In this document: piece by piece, positions 12,031 through 22,296 of the stretch
Position numbering within the stretch: position 1 is the stretch's first letter
Layout: each line of letters begins with the position of its first letter
Assembly: GCF_030811555.1 (NCBI RefSeq)
Contig: NZ_JAUSQZ010000001.1
Location: 3,283,241 to 3,347,240, forward strand
Direction of reading: 5' to 3'
Length of the DNA: 64,000 nt
Source of the DNA: Kineosporia succinea
GTDB lineage: Bacteria > Actinomycetota > Actinomycetes > Actinomycetales > Kineosporiaceae
Notes under the pieces: generated by a model
The model's input: the letters and a program-made list of their open reading frames with translations, nothing else
The model's database searches: none
Told to the model about the DNA's origin: nothing
Translations under genes and position numbers: made by a program

Positions 12031-12657
12031 ATGAGCGCTGAAGTCATGCACCGGGCCTGCTCGCGGGCCGACAATGACGTGGTGACGAACGAACCTGTTC
12101 CCGACTGGGTGCGCAAGCCCGGGGGATACACCGTGGACGAGTTCTTCCAGCTGCCTGACCTGCCCCCGCACACCGAACTGATCGACGGGGGTCTGGTTTT
12201 CGTGAGTCCGCATCGCTGGTTTCACATGGTTGTCCTGCGTTTCCTGGAACAGGCGCTGGTGCCGACCGCTCCACGTCACCTCAGGGTGAGTCGCGAAATG
12301 AATGTCGTTCTCGGCGAGCGCCAGGCTCCCGAGCCGGACCTGTCGGTCATTCGGGCCGAGGCGCTCGGGGGCATTGCCGACACCAGGTTTCCGGCGGGCG
12401 CGGTTCTGCTGGCGGTTGAGGTCGTATCGCCCGGGTCCGAGATCCGTGACCGGGAGCGGAAGCCCCAGCTCTACGCCGCCGCCGGAATCCAGCACTACTG
12501 GCTGGTGGAGGAAGAGGATGGCCGCCCGGTCGTTCAGGTCTACGAGTTGGGCTCGGTCACGAATACCTACGGTCTCACCGGCGTCTATCGCGACCGCCTC
12601 AAGCTCACGGTTCCTTACGACATCGACATCGACCTCACCGAAGTCGACTTCACCTGA
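12031..12657 (+). CDS. Uma2 family (DUF820) restriction-endonuclease-like protein
   Basis: A 208-aa protein of the Uma2 family, which has a PD-(D/E)xK nuclease-like fold. Family landmarks are TELIDG (Glu49), PEPDLSV (Asp103), AVEVVSPGS (Glu130), the RERKPQLYA helix (Lys144) and GIQHYWLVE, so the putative active site is complete. The ATG is preceded by GGGGGA. The substrate and biological role of this family are not established, and copies are often numerous in actinobacteria and cyanobacteria. It is monocistronic between a terminator and the oxidoreductase gene. Confidence 0.88.
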   Translation: MSAEVMHRACSRADNDVVTNEPVPDWVRKPGGYTVDEFFQLPDLPPHTELIDGGLVFVSPHRWFHMVVLRFLEQALVPTAPRHLRVSREMNVVLGERQAPEPDLSVIRAEALGGIADTRFPAGAVLLAVEVVSPGSEIRDRERKPQLYAAAGIQHYWLVEEEDGRPVVQVYELGSVTNTYGLTGVYRDRLKLTVPYDIDIDLTEVDFT

Positions 12658-12817
12658 GCCGCCCAGGCCCAAGTCCCCGGTGACCCGACCACTCGACCCG
12701 ACCGGCGCGTCCTCAATGCCCTTGACATCACGATGCCCCCACCTGGTGACACAAGTGCCCCTCGGGTAGCGTCAATGACGTGGGTTCTGCAATGTCGCTG
12801 AAAGTGAGGGCCGGGTC

Positions 12818-15097
<2,280 letters not shown>

Positions 15098-15104
15098 GAC
15101 CCCG

Positions 15105-15201
15105 GTCAGGTGTCTGAGGTCGGTCAGGTGTCTGAGGTCGTTCAGGCGTGTGAGTCTGTTCAGACGCCTGAGGCCGTTCAGACGTGAGGCCGTTCAGACG
15201 G
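15105..15201. repeat. 18-bp tandem repeat array between convergent genes
   Basis: About five and a half copies of an 18-bp unit, close to GTCAGGTGTCTGAGGTCG. The first two copies are identical and the later ones diverge (TTCAGGCGTGTGAGTCTG, TTCAGACGCCTGAGGCCG, then a 16-bp copy). The array fills the gap between the oxidoreductase stop and the convergent RarD-like gene. The TCA that serves as the RarD stop is part of the last copy. It is not an obvious terminator. Confidence 0.85.
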
Positions 15202-16111
15202 CGGCGGCGAGCCGAGAAGCTCGCTGCCGCCGCGCCGACCGCAGGCTGTCGACGGTCAGCACCACCAACGCCAGCCAGACCAGGCCGAAACCGGCCCAGC
15301 GCGAGGCCGGCATGTGCTCGTGCAGAATCACCACGCCGCAGGTGAACTGCAGCACCGGCGTCAGATACTGCAGCAGCCCCATCGTCGACAGTGGCACCCG
15401 ACTGGCCGCCGCGGCGAAGAGCAGCAGCGGAGCCACGGTGATGATGCCGGTGGACGCGAGCAGCAGCGCCTGCCAGGGCGGGTTGTGCCCGACGGTGCTC
15501 ACGCCGCCCAGGGCCAGGATCACCAGGCCCGCGGCCGCGAACGGCGCCAGCACCAGGTTCTCGGTGCTCAGCCCGGCCAGCGCGCTCACGCCTCCTCCGC
15601 CGACCTGCTTCTTCAGCAGGCCGTAGGTGCCGAAGCTGCCGGCCAGGGCGAGGGCGATCACCGGCACCCGCCCGTTGCTGATGCTCAGCACGGTGCCGGC
15701 GACGATGCCGATCGCCACGGCCACCCACTGGGCCGTGCGCAGCTTCTCGCGCAGGGCCAGAACGCCCAGGGCCACGGTGAACAGAGGATTCAGGAAATAG
15801 CCGAGGGCGGCCTCGACGACCTGGTCGCTGTTGACGGCGTAGATGTAGACGCCCCAGTTGATCGCGACCAGGAACGCCGCGGTGCCGAGGAACAACACGT
15901 TGCGGCGGTTCCGGACCACGGCGCCGACCTGCCGCCACGAGCGCAGGGCGGCGACCAGCACCAGGCAGACCACGCTGCTGAAGAGGATCCGGTAGAGCAG
16001 CAGTTCGACCGCACCCGAGGAGTGCAGCAGCCGGAAGTAGAGCGGAAAGATGCCCCACAACAGGTAACAGGCGAGGCCGTAACCGATGCCCCTCCGGGCC
16101 TCCGGATTCAT
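15194..16111 (-). CDS. RarD-like EamA family transporter
   Basis: A 305-aa integral membrane protein with ten hydrophobic segments and two EamA (DMT superfamily) repeats. The N-terminus GIGYGLACYLLWGIFPLYFRLL matches the RarD branch. Substrates of this branch are unknown; the name comes from a chloramphenicol-sensitivity phenotype. It is monocistronic and convergent with the molybdopterin oxidoreductase. The stop codon lies in the last unit of an 18-bp repeat array, so the very C-terminus (AAAV) may vary between strains. Confidence 0.88.
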   Translation of the reverse strand: MNPEARRGIGYGLACYLLWGIFPLYFRLLHSSGAVELLLYRILFSSVVCLVLVAALRSWRQVGAVVRNRRNVLFLGTAAFLVAINWGVYIYAVNSDQVVEAALGYFLNPLFTVALGVLALREKLRTAQWVAVAIGIVAGTVLSISNGRVPVIALALAGSFGTYGLLKKQVGGGGVSALAGLSTENLVLAPFAAAGLVILALGGVSTVGHNPPWQALLLASTGIITVAPLLLFAAAASRVPLSTMGLLQYLTPVLQFTCGVVILHEHMPASRWAGFGLVWLALVVLTVDSLRSARRQRASRLAAAV

Positions 16112-16270
16112 CCCACCACTCTATGGCTCGGGGCAACCAATGGTGGACGTGGCGGCACCGTCCGGAGCGCCGGTCACCTCGGTCGCGGGCTGGATCCGCC
16201 ACTCCCGTCCGGGCGCCGGGTGGGCTCAGGAGTCGTGGCGGGCCTCACCTCGGAGCCCGAGCGCAGAACA

Positions 16271-16299
16271 CCCCGCTATACCTCGCGGGTATAGCGGGG
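16271..16299. promoter_or_regulatory. Perfect 12-bp-arm palindrome, possible operator
   Basis: Arms CCCCGCTATACC and GGTATAGCGGGG are separated by TCGCG. The TATACC/GGTATA core with G/C flanks recalls CsoR/RcnR-family (DUF156) operators, but no such regulator or metal gene is adjacent. It lies 160 bp upstream of the RarD-like gene and 130 bp beyond the korB end. A structured RNA end is the alternative. Confidence 0.4.
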
Positions 16300-16381
16300 G
16301 TGCCTGCCGCCGCGGCGAGAAGGTGGTGAGACAGGGGGCGGTGCCTGTCATCCGCACCCAGCGACACGAATCGGAGCGCGC

Positions 16382-16428
16382 CGGGCGATCACCGGTGGGC
16401 CGCCGACGCGTCCACCGATGATCGCCCG
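16382..16428 (-). terminator. Terminator hairpin of the korAB operon
   Basis: Inverted arms of about 17 nt, with one C/A mismatch and a 13-nt loop, lie immediately beyond the korB stop. The stem is very GC-rich and there is no long T tract, as is common in high-GC actinobacteria. Confidence 0.65.
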
Positions 16429-16431
16429 CTC

Positions 16432-17523
16432 TCAGTCCGCGACGGTCCAGGTGTCACGGCCCGCGATCAGCGCGGCCAGGTCGTCGTCGGTGGCCGGGCC
16501 GTTGCCGGCCTCGACCGCGCCCGTGACCTGCGCCCGCACCAGGTCGTCGTAGGCCGGCCGGGCGACCTTGCGGAACACCCCGAGCGGCACGTGCGACAGC
16601 GTCGGGTCGTCGAGCCGCGACAACGCGAACTGGGTCGCCGGGTTGGGGTTCTCGGCGTCGTGCACCACCACGTTCTCGAGTCCGACGGTGGCGACGTCGG
16701 CCACCTCGAACGTGCCGTCGGCCGCCCGCACCACGCCCTTGGTGCCGTCGACCCCGAACGTGATCGGCTCGCCGTGCTCCAGCCGGATCAGCCGGGCCTG
16801 GGCCTCGTCGCGGTCCTTCAGCACGTCGAACGCACCGTCGTTGAAGATGGGGCAGTTCTGGTAGATCTCCACCAGGGCCGAACCCCGGTGCTCCACGGCC
16901 TGTTTCAGCACCGAGGTGAGGTGCTTGCGGTCGGAGTCGAGCGTGCGGGCGACGAACGTGGCCTCGGCCCCCAGGGCCAGCGACACCGGGTTGAAGGGCG
17001 TGTCCACCGAACCGACCGGCGTCGACTTGGTGATCTTGCCGGGCTCGGAGGTGGGGGAGTACTGGCCCTTGGTGAGCCCGTAGATCCGGTTGTTGAACAG
17101 CAGGATCGTCAGGTTCACGTTGCGGCGCAACGCGTGGATCAGGTGGTTGCCGCCGATCGAGAGCGCGTCGCCGTCACCCGTGATCACCCAGACGTTGAGG
17201 TCGGGCCGGGCCGTGACCAGGCCGGTCGCGATCGCCGGGGCGCGGCCGTGGATCGAGTGCAGGCCGTAGGTGTCGAGGTAGTACGGGAACCGCGACGAGC
17301 AGCCGATGCCCGAGACACAGACCACGTTCTCGCGCTTGATGCCGAGCTCGGGCATGAAACCCTGCACGGCGGCGAGGATCGCGTAGTCACCGCAGCCCGG
17401 GCACCAGCGCACCTCGGAGCCGGAGGTGAAGTCCTTACGGGTCTGCTGGGCGTCGTCCGGGCCCAGGCGAGGCACCCCGGCCAGGCCGGAGAGCACTGTG
17501 GGCATACCGATCTCGACGGGCAT
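16432..17523 (-). CDS. korB: 2-oxoacid:ferredoxin oxidoreductase, beta subunit
   Basis: The 363-aa thiamine diphosphate-binding subunit of a two-subunit 2-oxoacid:ferredoxin oxidoreductase, most likely acting on 2-oxoglutarate (2-oxoglutarate + CoA + oxidised ferredoxin to succinyl-CoA + CO2 + reduced ferredoxin). RWCPGCGDYAIL (about 40-50) is the N-terminal signature. ITGDGDALSIGGNH followed by NNRIYGLTKGQYSPTS is the TPP-binding segment. It starts 1 nt after the korA stop on the minus strand. The reduced ferredoxin it makes could feed the NADH-module-less complex I encoded nearby. Confidence 0.93.
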   Translation of the reverse strand: MPVEIGMPTVLSGLAGVPRLGPDDAQQTRKDFTSGSEVRWCPGCGDYAILAAVQGFMPELGIKRENVVCVSGIGCSSRFPYYLDTYGLHSIHGRAPAIATGLVTARPDLNVWVITGDGDALSIGGNHLIHALRRNVNLTILLFNNRIYGLTKGQYSPTSEPGKITKSTPVGSVDTPFNPVSLALGAEATFVARTLDSDRKHLTSVLKQAVEHRGSALVEIYQNCPIFNDGAFDVLKDRDEAQARLIRLEHGEPITFGVDGTKGVVRAADGTFEVADVATVGLENVVVHDAENPNPATQFALSRLDDPTLSHVPLGVFRKVARPAYDDLVRAQVTGAVEAGNGPATDDDLAALIAGRDTWTVAD

Positions 17524-17524
17524 G

Positions 17525-19405
17525 TCAGTCGACCTCCTCGATCTCGGTGGCGAGGGACGTGATGGCGGTGGCGATCTCGGCCGAGCTGAACGGCAGACCG
17601 CGCACCTGGTTGTAACCCCGGGCGTCGACCAGGTAGCGGGCCCGCAGCAGCAGGGCGAGCTGGCCCAGGTTCATCTCCGGGATGAGCACGCGCCGGTAGC
17701 GTTTCAGGACGTCGCCGGTGTTCGCCGGGAACGGGTTGAGGTGGCGCAGGTGCGTGGTGGCGACCTTGACGCCGGCCCTGCGGGCGTCGCGGGCCCCGGC
17801 CGCGATCGGGCCGTAGGTGCTGCCCCAGCCGATCACCAGCACGTCGGCGTCGCCGCCGGGGTCGTGCACCTCCAGCGGAGGTACCTCGATCCCGTCGACC
17901 TTGGCCTGGCGCAGCCGCACCATCTTGTCGTGGTTGTCGGGGTCGTAGCTGATCTCGCCGGTGCCGTCGGCCTTCTCGATGCCGCCGATGCGATGCTCGA
18001 GGCCCGGGACGCCGGGAGGTGCCCAGGGCCGGGCCAGCGTGGACGGGTCGCGGTCGAAGGGCCGGAACGCGGGGGATCCGGGCTCCGGCTGTGCGGCGAA
18101 CTCGACCCTCAGCTGCGGGAGATCGCCGACGGAGGGCAGCTGCCACGGCTCCGAGCCGTTGGCCAGGTAACCGTCGGACAGCAGCAGAACCGGTGTGCGG
18201 TAGGTGATCGCGATGCGCACGGCCTCGATCGCGGCGTCGAAGCAGTCGGCGGGGGAGCGTGGGGCCACGATCGGCACCGGCGACTCGCCGTTGCGGCCGT
18301 ACATGGCCTGCAGCAGGTCGGACTGCTCGGTCTTGGTGGGCAGTCCGGTGGACGGGCCGCCGCGCTGCACGTCGACGATGACCAGCGGCAGCTCCAGCGA
18401 CACGGCCAGGCCGATGGTCTCGCTCTTCAGGGCCAGACCCGGGCCGGAGGTGGTGGTGACGCCGATGGCCCCGCCGTACGAGGCCCCGAGAGCGGCGCCG
18501 ATCGCGCTGATCTCGTCTTCGGCCTGGATGGTGGTGACGCCGAACTTCTTCAGGCCGCTCAGTGCGTGCAGGATGTCGGACGCCGGGGTGATCGGGTACG
18601 ACCCGAGCACGATCGGCAGCCCGGCCCGGTGCCCGGCCGCGACCAGACCGTAGGCCAGGGCGTTGTTGCCGGTGATGTTGCGGTAGACGCCGGACGGAGC
18701 CGGGGCGGGGGCGATCTCGTAGGAGACCGCGAAGCCCTCGGTGGTCTCGCCGAACGCCCAGCCGGCCTTGAACGCGGCCAGGTTGGCGGCCAGGATCTCT
18801 GGCTTGCGGCCGAACTTGGTGGCCAGGAAGCGCTCGGTGCCCTCGGTCGGCCGGTTGTAGAGCCAGCAGAGCAGACCCAGCGCGAACATGTTCTTGGAGC
18901 GCTCGGAGTCCTTGCGCGAGAGCCCGAAGTCTTTCAGCGCCTCGACGGTCAGCGACGTCAGCGGCACCGGGTGCACCTGCCACGACTCCAGCGAGCCGTC
19001 TTCGACCGGGCTGGCGGAGTAGCCGACCTTGGCCAGGTTCCGCTTCGAGAACTCGTCGGTGTTCACGATGATCGTCTTGCCGCGGGGCAGGTCGGCCAGG
19101 TTCGCCTTGAGAGCGGCCGGGTTCATCGCGACCAGCACGTCGGGCGCGTCGCCGGGGGTGAGCACGTCGTGGTCGGCGAAGTGCAGCTGGAAACTGGAGA
19201 CGCCGGGCAGGGTGCCCTGGGGGGCCCGGATCTCGGCCGGGAAGTTGGGCAGCGTGGCCAGGTCGTTGCCCAGCGACGCGGTCTCCGCGGTGAACCGGTC
19301 ACCGGTGAGCTGCATGCCGTCGCCGGAGTCACCCGCGAAACGGATCACCACACTGTCGATCTGCTCGACCCGCGCGCGGGCCGGGACCACAGCGGTGTCG
19401 TCCAT
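17525..19405 (-). CDS. korA: 2-oxoacid:ferredoxin oxidoreductase, fused gamma-alpha subunit
   Basis: A 626-aa protein with an N-terminal gamma domain (about 20-190, starting VVIRFAGDSGDGMQLTG) fused to the alpha pyrimidine-binding domain (about 215-600, containing GSYPITPASDIL, AEDEISAIGAALGASYGGA and TTTSGPGLALK). This is the usual architecture of actinobacterial KorA. GAGGAG lies at a good distance before the ATG. korA and korB form a two-gene operon divergent from the LysR gene; shared palindromes in between suggest co-regulation. No extra 4Fe-4S domain is present, as expected for this two-subunit type. Confidence 0.93.
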   Translation of the reverse strand: MDDTAVVPARARVEQIDSVVIRFAGDSGDGMQLTGDRFTAETASLGNDLATLPNFPAEIRAPQGTLPGVSSFQLHFADHDVLTPGDAPDVLVAMNPAALKANLADLPRGKTIIVNTDEFSKRNLAKVGYSASPVEDGSLESWQVHPVPLTSLTVEALKDFGLSRKDSERSKNMFALGLLCWLYNRPTEGTERFLATKFGRKPEILAANLAAFKAGWAFGETTEGFAVSYEIAPAPAPSGVYRNITGNNALAYGLVAAGHRAGLPIVLGSYPITPASDILHALSGLKKFGVTTIQAEDEISAIGAALGASYGGAIGVTTTSGPGLALKSETIGLAVSLELPLVIVDVQRGGPSTGLPTKTEQSDLLQAMYGRNGESPVPIVAPRSPADCFDAAIEAVRIAITYRTPVLLLSDGYLANGSEPWQLPSVGDLPQLRVEFAAQPEPGSPAFRPFDRDPSTLARPWAPPGVPGLEHRIGGIEKADGTGEISYDPDNHDKMVRLRQAKVDGIEVPPLEVHDPGGDADVLVIGWGSTYGPIAAGARDARRAGVKVATTHLRHLNPFPANTGDVLKRYRRVLIPEMNLGQLALLLRARYLVDARGYNQVRGLPFSSAEIATAITSLATEIEEVD

Positions 19406-19505
19406 GAAATCTCCTCAGTCTCACCTGGCCGTGCCCGAGGTCTTGCCACCCCGCGTTCGCGAGGCGCCTGTCTCCAGTGTCTCGCTGTGGGGCGGATCGC
19501 ACGTC

Positions 19506-19558
19506 ACTGAGGTTCCCCTCAGTTCTCACGATCTGCTAATGACGATGGTCCGCAGATC
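19506..19558. promoter_or_regulatory. Nested palindromes in the korA-lysR divergent region
   Basis: ACTGAGG/CCTCAGT form a perfect inverted repeat with spacer TTCC (19506-19523). GATCTGC/GCAGATC form a wider one (19530-19558). Both sit about 100-150 bp upstream of korA and of the LysR gene, in a gene-free stretch of about 240 bp. Protein binding is a guess. Confidence 0.35.
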
Positions 19559-19616
19559 TCAATGATCCACGGTCCTCGCTGCCCAGCCCTCTCACCAGGG
19601 GCTCTCTTCCTGTGTC

Positions 19617-19637
19617 GTCACAAGTAGATGTTGTGAC
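19617..19637. promoter_or_regulatory. Candidate LysR-type operator
   Basis: Perfect 7-bp arms GTCACAA and TTGTGAC with a 7-nt spacer fit a LysR box (T-N11-A contained within). A second perfect palindrome, TGTGA-A-TCACA (19646-19656), carries the same TGTGA half-site and overlaps the start codon region of the LysR gene. This suggests autoregulation and perhaps control of korAB. Confidence 0.55.
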
Positions 19638-19655
19638 CGGACTAGTGTGAATCAC

Positions 19656-20585
19656 ATGCCCCTGTCTCCGCGTGTCCCCGAGCTGTCGGCGCTCGACCTG
19701 CTGCTCTCGGTGGCCCGCACCGGCAGTCTGGGCGCCGCCGCGCGGGAGCACCACATCAGCCAGCAGGCCGCGAGCGAGCGCATCCGCCGGCTCGAGGGCA
19801 CGCTCGGGGTGCAGGTGCTGCGGCGCAGCCGTCAGGGTTCGACGCTGACCACGGCCGGTGCGCTGGTCGCCGACTGGGCCGGGCAGCTGACCGAGCTCGC
19901 GGCCGGGCTGGAGGCCAGCGTCGCCGCGCTGCGGGCCGAACGTCACGCGCGGTTGCGGGTGGCGGCGAGCCTGACCGTGGCCGAGTACCTGATGCCGCGT
20001 TGGCTGGTCACGCTCAAGCGCCAGGCCGAGGCCCGCGGCGAGGAGGTGTCGGTGCAGCTCACCGCCACCAATTCGGACGAGGTGGCCGAGCGGGTGCGCG
20101 ACGGACGCGCCGGGCTCGGTTTCGTGGAGGGGCCCACGGCTCCCGAGGAGCTCGCCTACCGCGAGATCGGCACCGATGCGCTGGTTCTCGTGGTCCCGGC
20201 GGGGCATCCCTGGTCACGACGGCGGCGGCCGGTGGACGCGGCGGAACTGGCGCGCACGCCTCTCGTGTCCCGGGAGGCCGGGTCGGGCACCCGGCGGGCG
20301 CTGGAGGTGGCGCTGGAGGCGGCCGGTCAGACCGGTATCGAACCGCTGCTCGAGCTGTCCGGCACCGCCGCCGTGCGGGGTGCGGTGCTGGCCGGAGCCG
20401 GCCCGGCGGTGCTGAGCACGCTGGCCGTGGCCGACGACGTGGCCTCGGGCCGGCTGCGCCCGGTGAACGTCACCGGCCTGACGCTCGACCGCCGCCTGCT
20501 CGCGGTCTGGCCCCTGGGCAGTTCGCCGCGGGGCCCGGCGTCCGACCTGCTGACGATCGCGGTGCGGGGGCGCGCCCAGCGCTGA
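19656..20585 (+). CDS. LysR family transcriptional regulator
   Basis: A 309-aa LysR-type regulator: winged helix-turn-helix at about 8-68 (LSVARTGSLGAAAREHHISQQAASERI) and a type 2 periplasmic-binding-like effector domain from about 90. It is divergent from korAB, which is the obvious candidate target. ATG 19656 was chosen because the domain starts there; an in-frame GTG at 19647 would add three residues. Neither has a clear Shine-Dalgarno sequence, and a palindrome covers both starts, so a leaderless or near-leaderless message is possible. Confidence 0.9.
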   Translation: MPLSPRVPELSALDLLLSVARTGSLGAAAREHHISQQAASERIRRLEGTLGVQVLRRSRQGSTLTTAGALVADWAGQLTELAAGLEASVAALRAERHARLRVAASLTVAEYLMPRWLVTLKRQAEARGEEVSVQLTATNSDEVAERVRDGRAGLGFVEGPTAPEELAYREIGTDALVLVVPAGHPWSRRRRPVDAAELARTPLVSREAGSGTRRALEVALEAAGQTGIEPLLELSGTAAVRGAVLAGAGPAVLSTLAVADDVASGRLRPVNVTGLTLDRRLLAVWPLGSSPRGPASDLLTIAVRGRAQR

Positions 20586-20592
20586 GCCGGGC

Positions 20593-20613
20593 CCGGTGCC
20601 GAGCCGGCACCGG
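20593..20613. terminator. Bidirectional terminator between convergent genes
   Basis: A perfect 9-bp stem (CCGGTGCCG/CGGCACCGG) with the 3-nt loop AGC lies between the LysR gene and the convergent amino acid transporter operon. There is no T tract. Confidence 0.6.
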
Positions 20614-20689
20614 AGGCGGGCCGACAGCGGCCGGCGACCACGTCGTCCACCATTGGCCCACTGCCGGCGCACTGCCGGCCCACGGCTGG

Positions 20690-21436
20690 CTAGAGGCGAC
20701 CCGCCTCGATGATCCGCCGCAGGAACTGCCGCGTGCGTTCCTCGGTGGGCTCCCCGAGAACCTGCTCCGGGGCACCTCGTTCGAGCACGCGTCCACCATC
20801 GAGGAAGCACACGTGGTCGGCGACCTGGCGGGCGAAACCCATCTCGTGCGTGGCCACCAGCATGGTCATGCCCTCGGACTTCAGGTCGCGCAGCATCGCC
20901 AGCACCTCGCCCACCAGTTCGGGGTCGAGAGCCGACGTGACCTCGTCGAACAGCATCAGCACGGGATCGTTCACCAGCGACCGGGCGATCGCGACCCGCT
21001 GCTGCTGACCGCCGGAGAGGTGGTCGGGATAGGCGTCCGCGCGGTGCTTGAGGCCGACCCGCTCGAGCATGGCGAGGGCGCGCTCGCGGGCCACCTCGGC
21101 GGGCACCTTGTGCACCTTGCGGGGGGCCAGCGTGATGTTGTCCAGCACGCTCAGGTGCGGGAACAGGTTGAACTGCTGGAACACGATGCCGATCTTCGAG
21201 CGCACCGCGTCGGCGTCCACCCGGGGATCGGTGATGTCCTGGCCCTGCAGCTCGATCACGCCGTCGTCGACCGTCTCGAGCAGGTCGATGCAGCGCAGCA
21301 GCGTGGACTTGCCCGAGCCGGAGGCGCCGATCAGCACCACCACGTCGTGCTCGTCGACCTCCAGGCCGAAGTCGCGCAGCACCACGCTCGATCCGTAGCT
21401 CTTGCGCAGGTTCTGGATGCTGAGTAGTGAGCTCAC
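20690..21436 (-). CDS. Polar amino acid ABC transporter, ATP-binding protein
   Basis: A 248-aa ATPase of the PAAT (GlnQ/GluA) type. It shows Walker A GASGSGKST (37-45), signature LSGGQQQR, Walker B LMLFDEVTSALD and the switch histidine in ATHEMGFA. It is the last gene of a minus-strand operon of binding protein, permease and ATPase with 4-nt overlaps. It energises uptake of a polar amino acid. The exact substrate is not evident. Confidence 0.94.
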   Translation of the reverse strand: MSSLLSIQNLRKSYGSSVVLRDFGLEVDEHDVVVLIGASGSGKSTLLRCIDLLETVDDGVIELQGQDITDPRVDADAVRSKIGIVFQQFNLFPHLSVLDNITLAPRKVHKVPAEVARERALAMLERVGLKHRADAYPDHLSGGQQQRVAIARSLVNDPVLMLFDEVTSALDPELVGEVLAMLRDLKSEGMTMLVATHEMGFARQVADHVCFLDGGRVLERGAPEQVLGEPTEERTRQFLRRIIEAGRL

Positions 21437-22296
21437 AGGTGCCCTCCCCCGGGAACGGCCCCGTAACGCCGCGACACCCGGTCGGTGATCCGCGTCAGCG
21501 GAATGGTCAGCACCAGGAAGAGCGCGCCGGCCACCACGTACGGGGTGAAGTTGAAGCTGGTCGCGGTCTCGATCTGGGCCGCCCGCACCGCGTCGATGGC
21601 CGCACCCAGCACCGAGATCAGGCCGGAGTCCTTGGTCAGCGAGGTCAGGTCGTTGAGCAGCGGTGGGATCACCCGTCTGACCGCCTGGGGCAGAACGATG
21701 TACCGCAGGCTCTGCGGACCGCTCAGCCCCAGCGAACGCGCCGCGGCCCGCTGGCTGGGGTGCACCGACTCGATGCCGGCCCGGAAGACCTCGGTGACGT
21801 AGGCCGAGTAGGTCAGCACCAGGGCCACGCAGCCGAGCACGATCGGGTCGGTCGGCACCCCGGTCAGGTTCAGCGCGGGAACGCCGAACCCGACCAGCAG
21901 CAGCACCAGGATCAGCGGCAGACCGCGGAACACGTCGACGTAGACCGTGGCCAGGGCCCGCAATGGCCAGAACACCGGCCCCTTGAGGGTTTTCAGCACG
22001 GCCAGGAGCATGCCGACGACGAGCACCGCGACCGCGCTGACTGCGAAGACCTGGACGTTGATCCAGAAGCCCTCGAGCACGGCCGGGAACGACTCGACGG
22101 CCTTGTCCCAGTTGAAGAACGTGGTGCGGGTGCGTTCCCAGCCCGGGGCGCTCGTCACCGCGGCGATCAGCGCGCCACCGATGACGAGGGTGCTGACGGC
22201 TGCGATCAGCAGTGACCGCAGGTTCTGGCGTTTGCGGTAGGCGTCGCGTTCCTGCTGTTTCCTCGACGGTGACCAGGTGTCTTCCTGCGGGGTCAC
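21433..22296 (-). CDS. Polar amino acid ABC transporter, permease
   Basis: A 287-aa membrane protein of the His/Glu/Gln/Arg permease family. An N-terminal cytoplasmic tail of about 28 residues precedes the first helix. The BPD_transp_1 region holds the EAA-type loop (YVTEVFRAGIESVHPSQRAAARSLG split over about 170-195) that docks on the ATPase. Only one permease gene is present, so it should act as a homodimer. It overlaps both neighbours by 4 nt. Confidence 0.93.
   Translation of the reverse strand: MTPQEDTWSPSRKQQERDAYRKRQNLRSLLIAAVSTLVIGGALIAAVTSAPGWERTRTTFFNWDKAVESFPAVLEGFWINVQVFAVSAVAVLVVGMLLAVLKTLKGPVFWPLRALATVYVDVFRGLPLILVLLLVGFGVPALNLTGVPTDPIVLGCVALVLTYSAYVTEVFRAGIESVHPSQRAAARSLGLSGPQSLRYIVLPQAVRRVIPPLLNDLTSLTKDSGLISVLGAAIDAVRAAQIETATSFNFTPYVVAGALFLVLTIPLTRITDRVSRRYGAVPGGGHL

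Noticed and set aside
12031-12657. Uma2 gene as an insertion-sequence transposase
   Set aside because: There are no terminal inverted repeats or target duplications around it, and the product matches the Uma2 family rather than a transposase.
17426-19510. A 694-codon plus-strand frame opposite korA
   Set aside because: korA is unmistakable on the minus strand. The plus-strand translation is low in hydrophobic patterning and has no domain.
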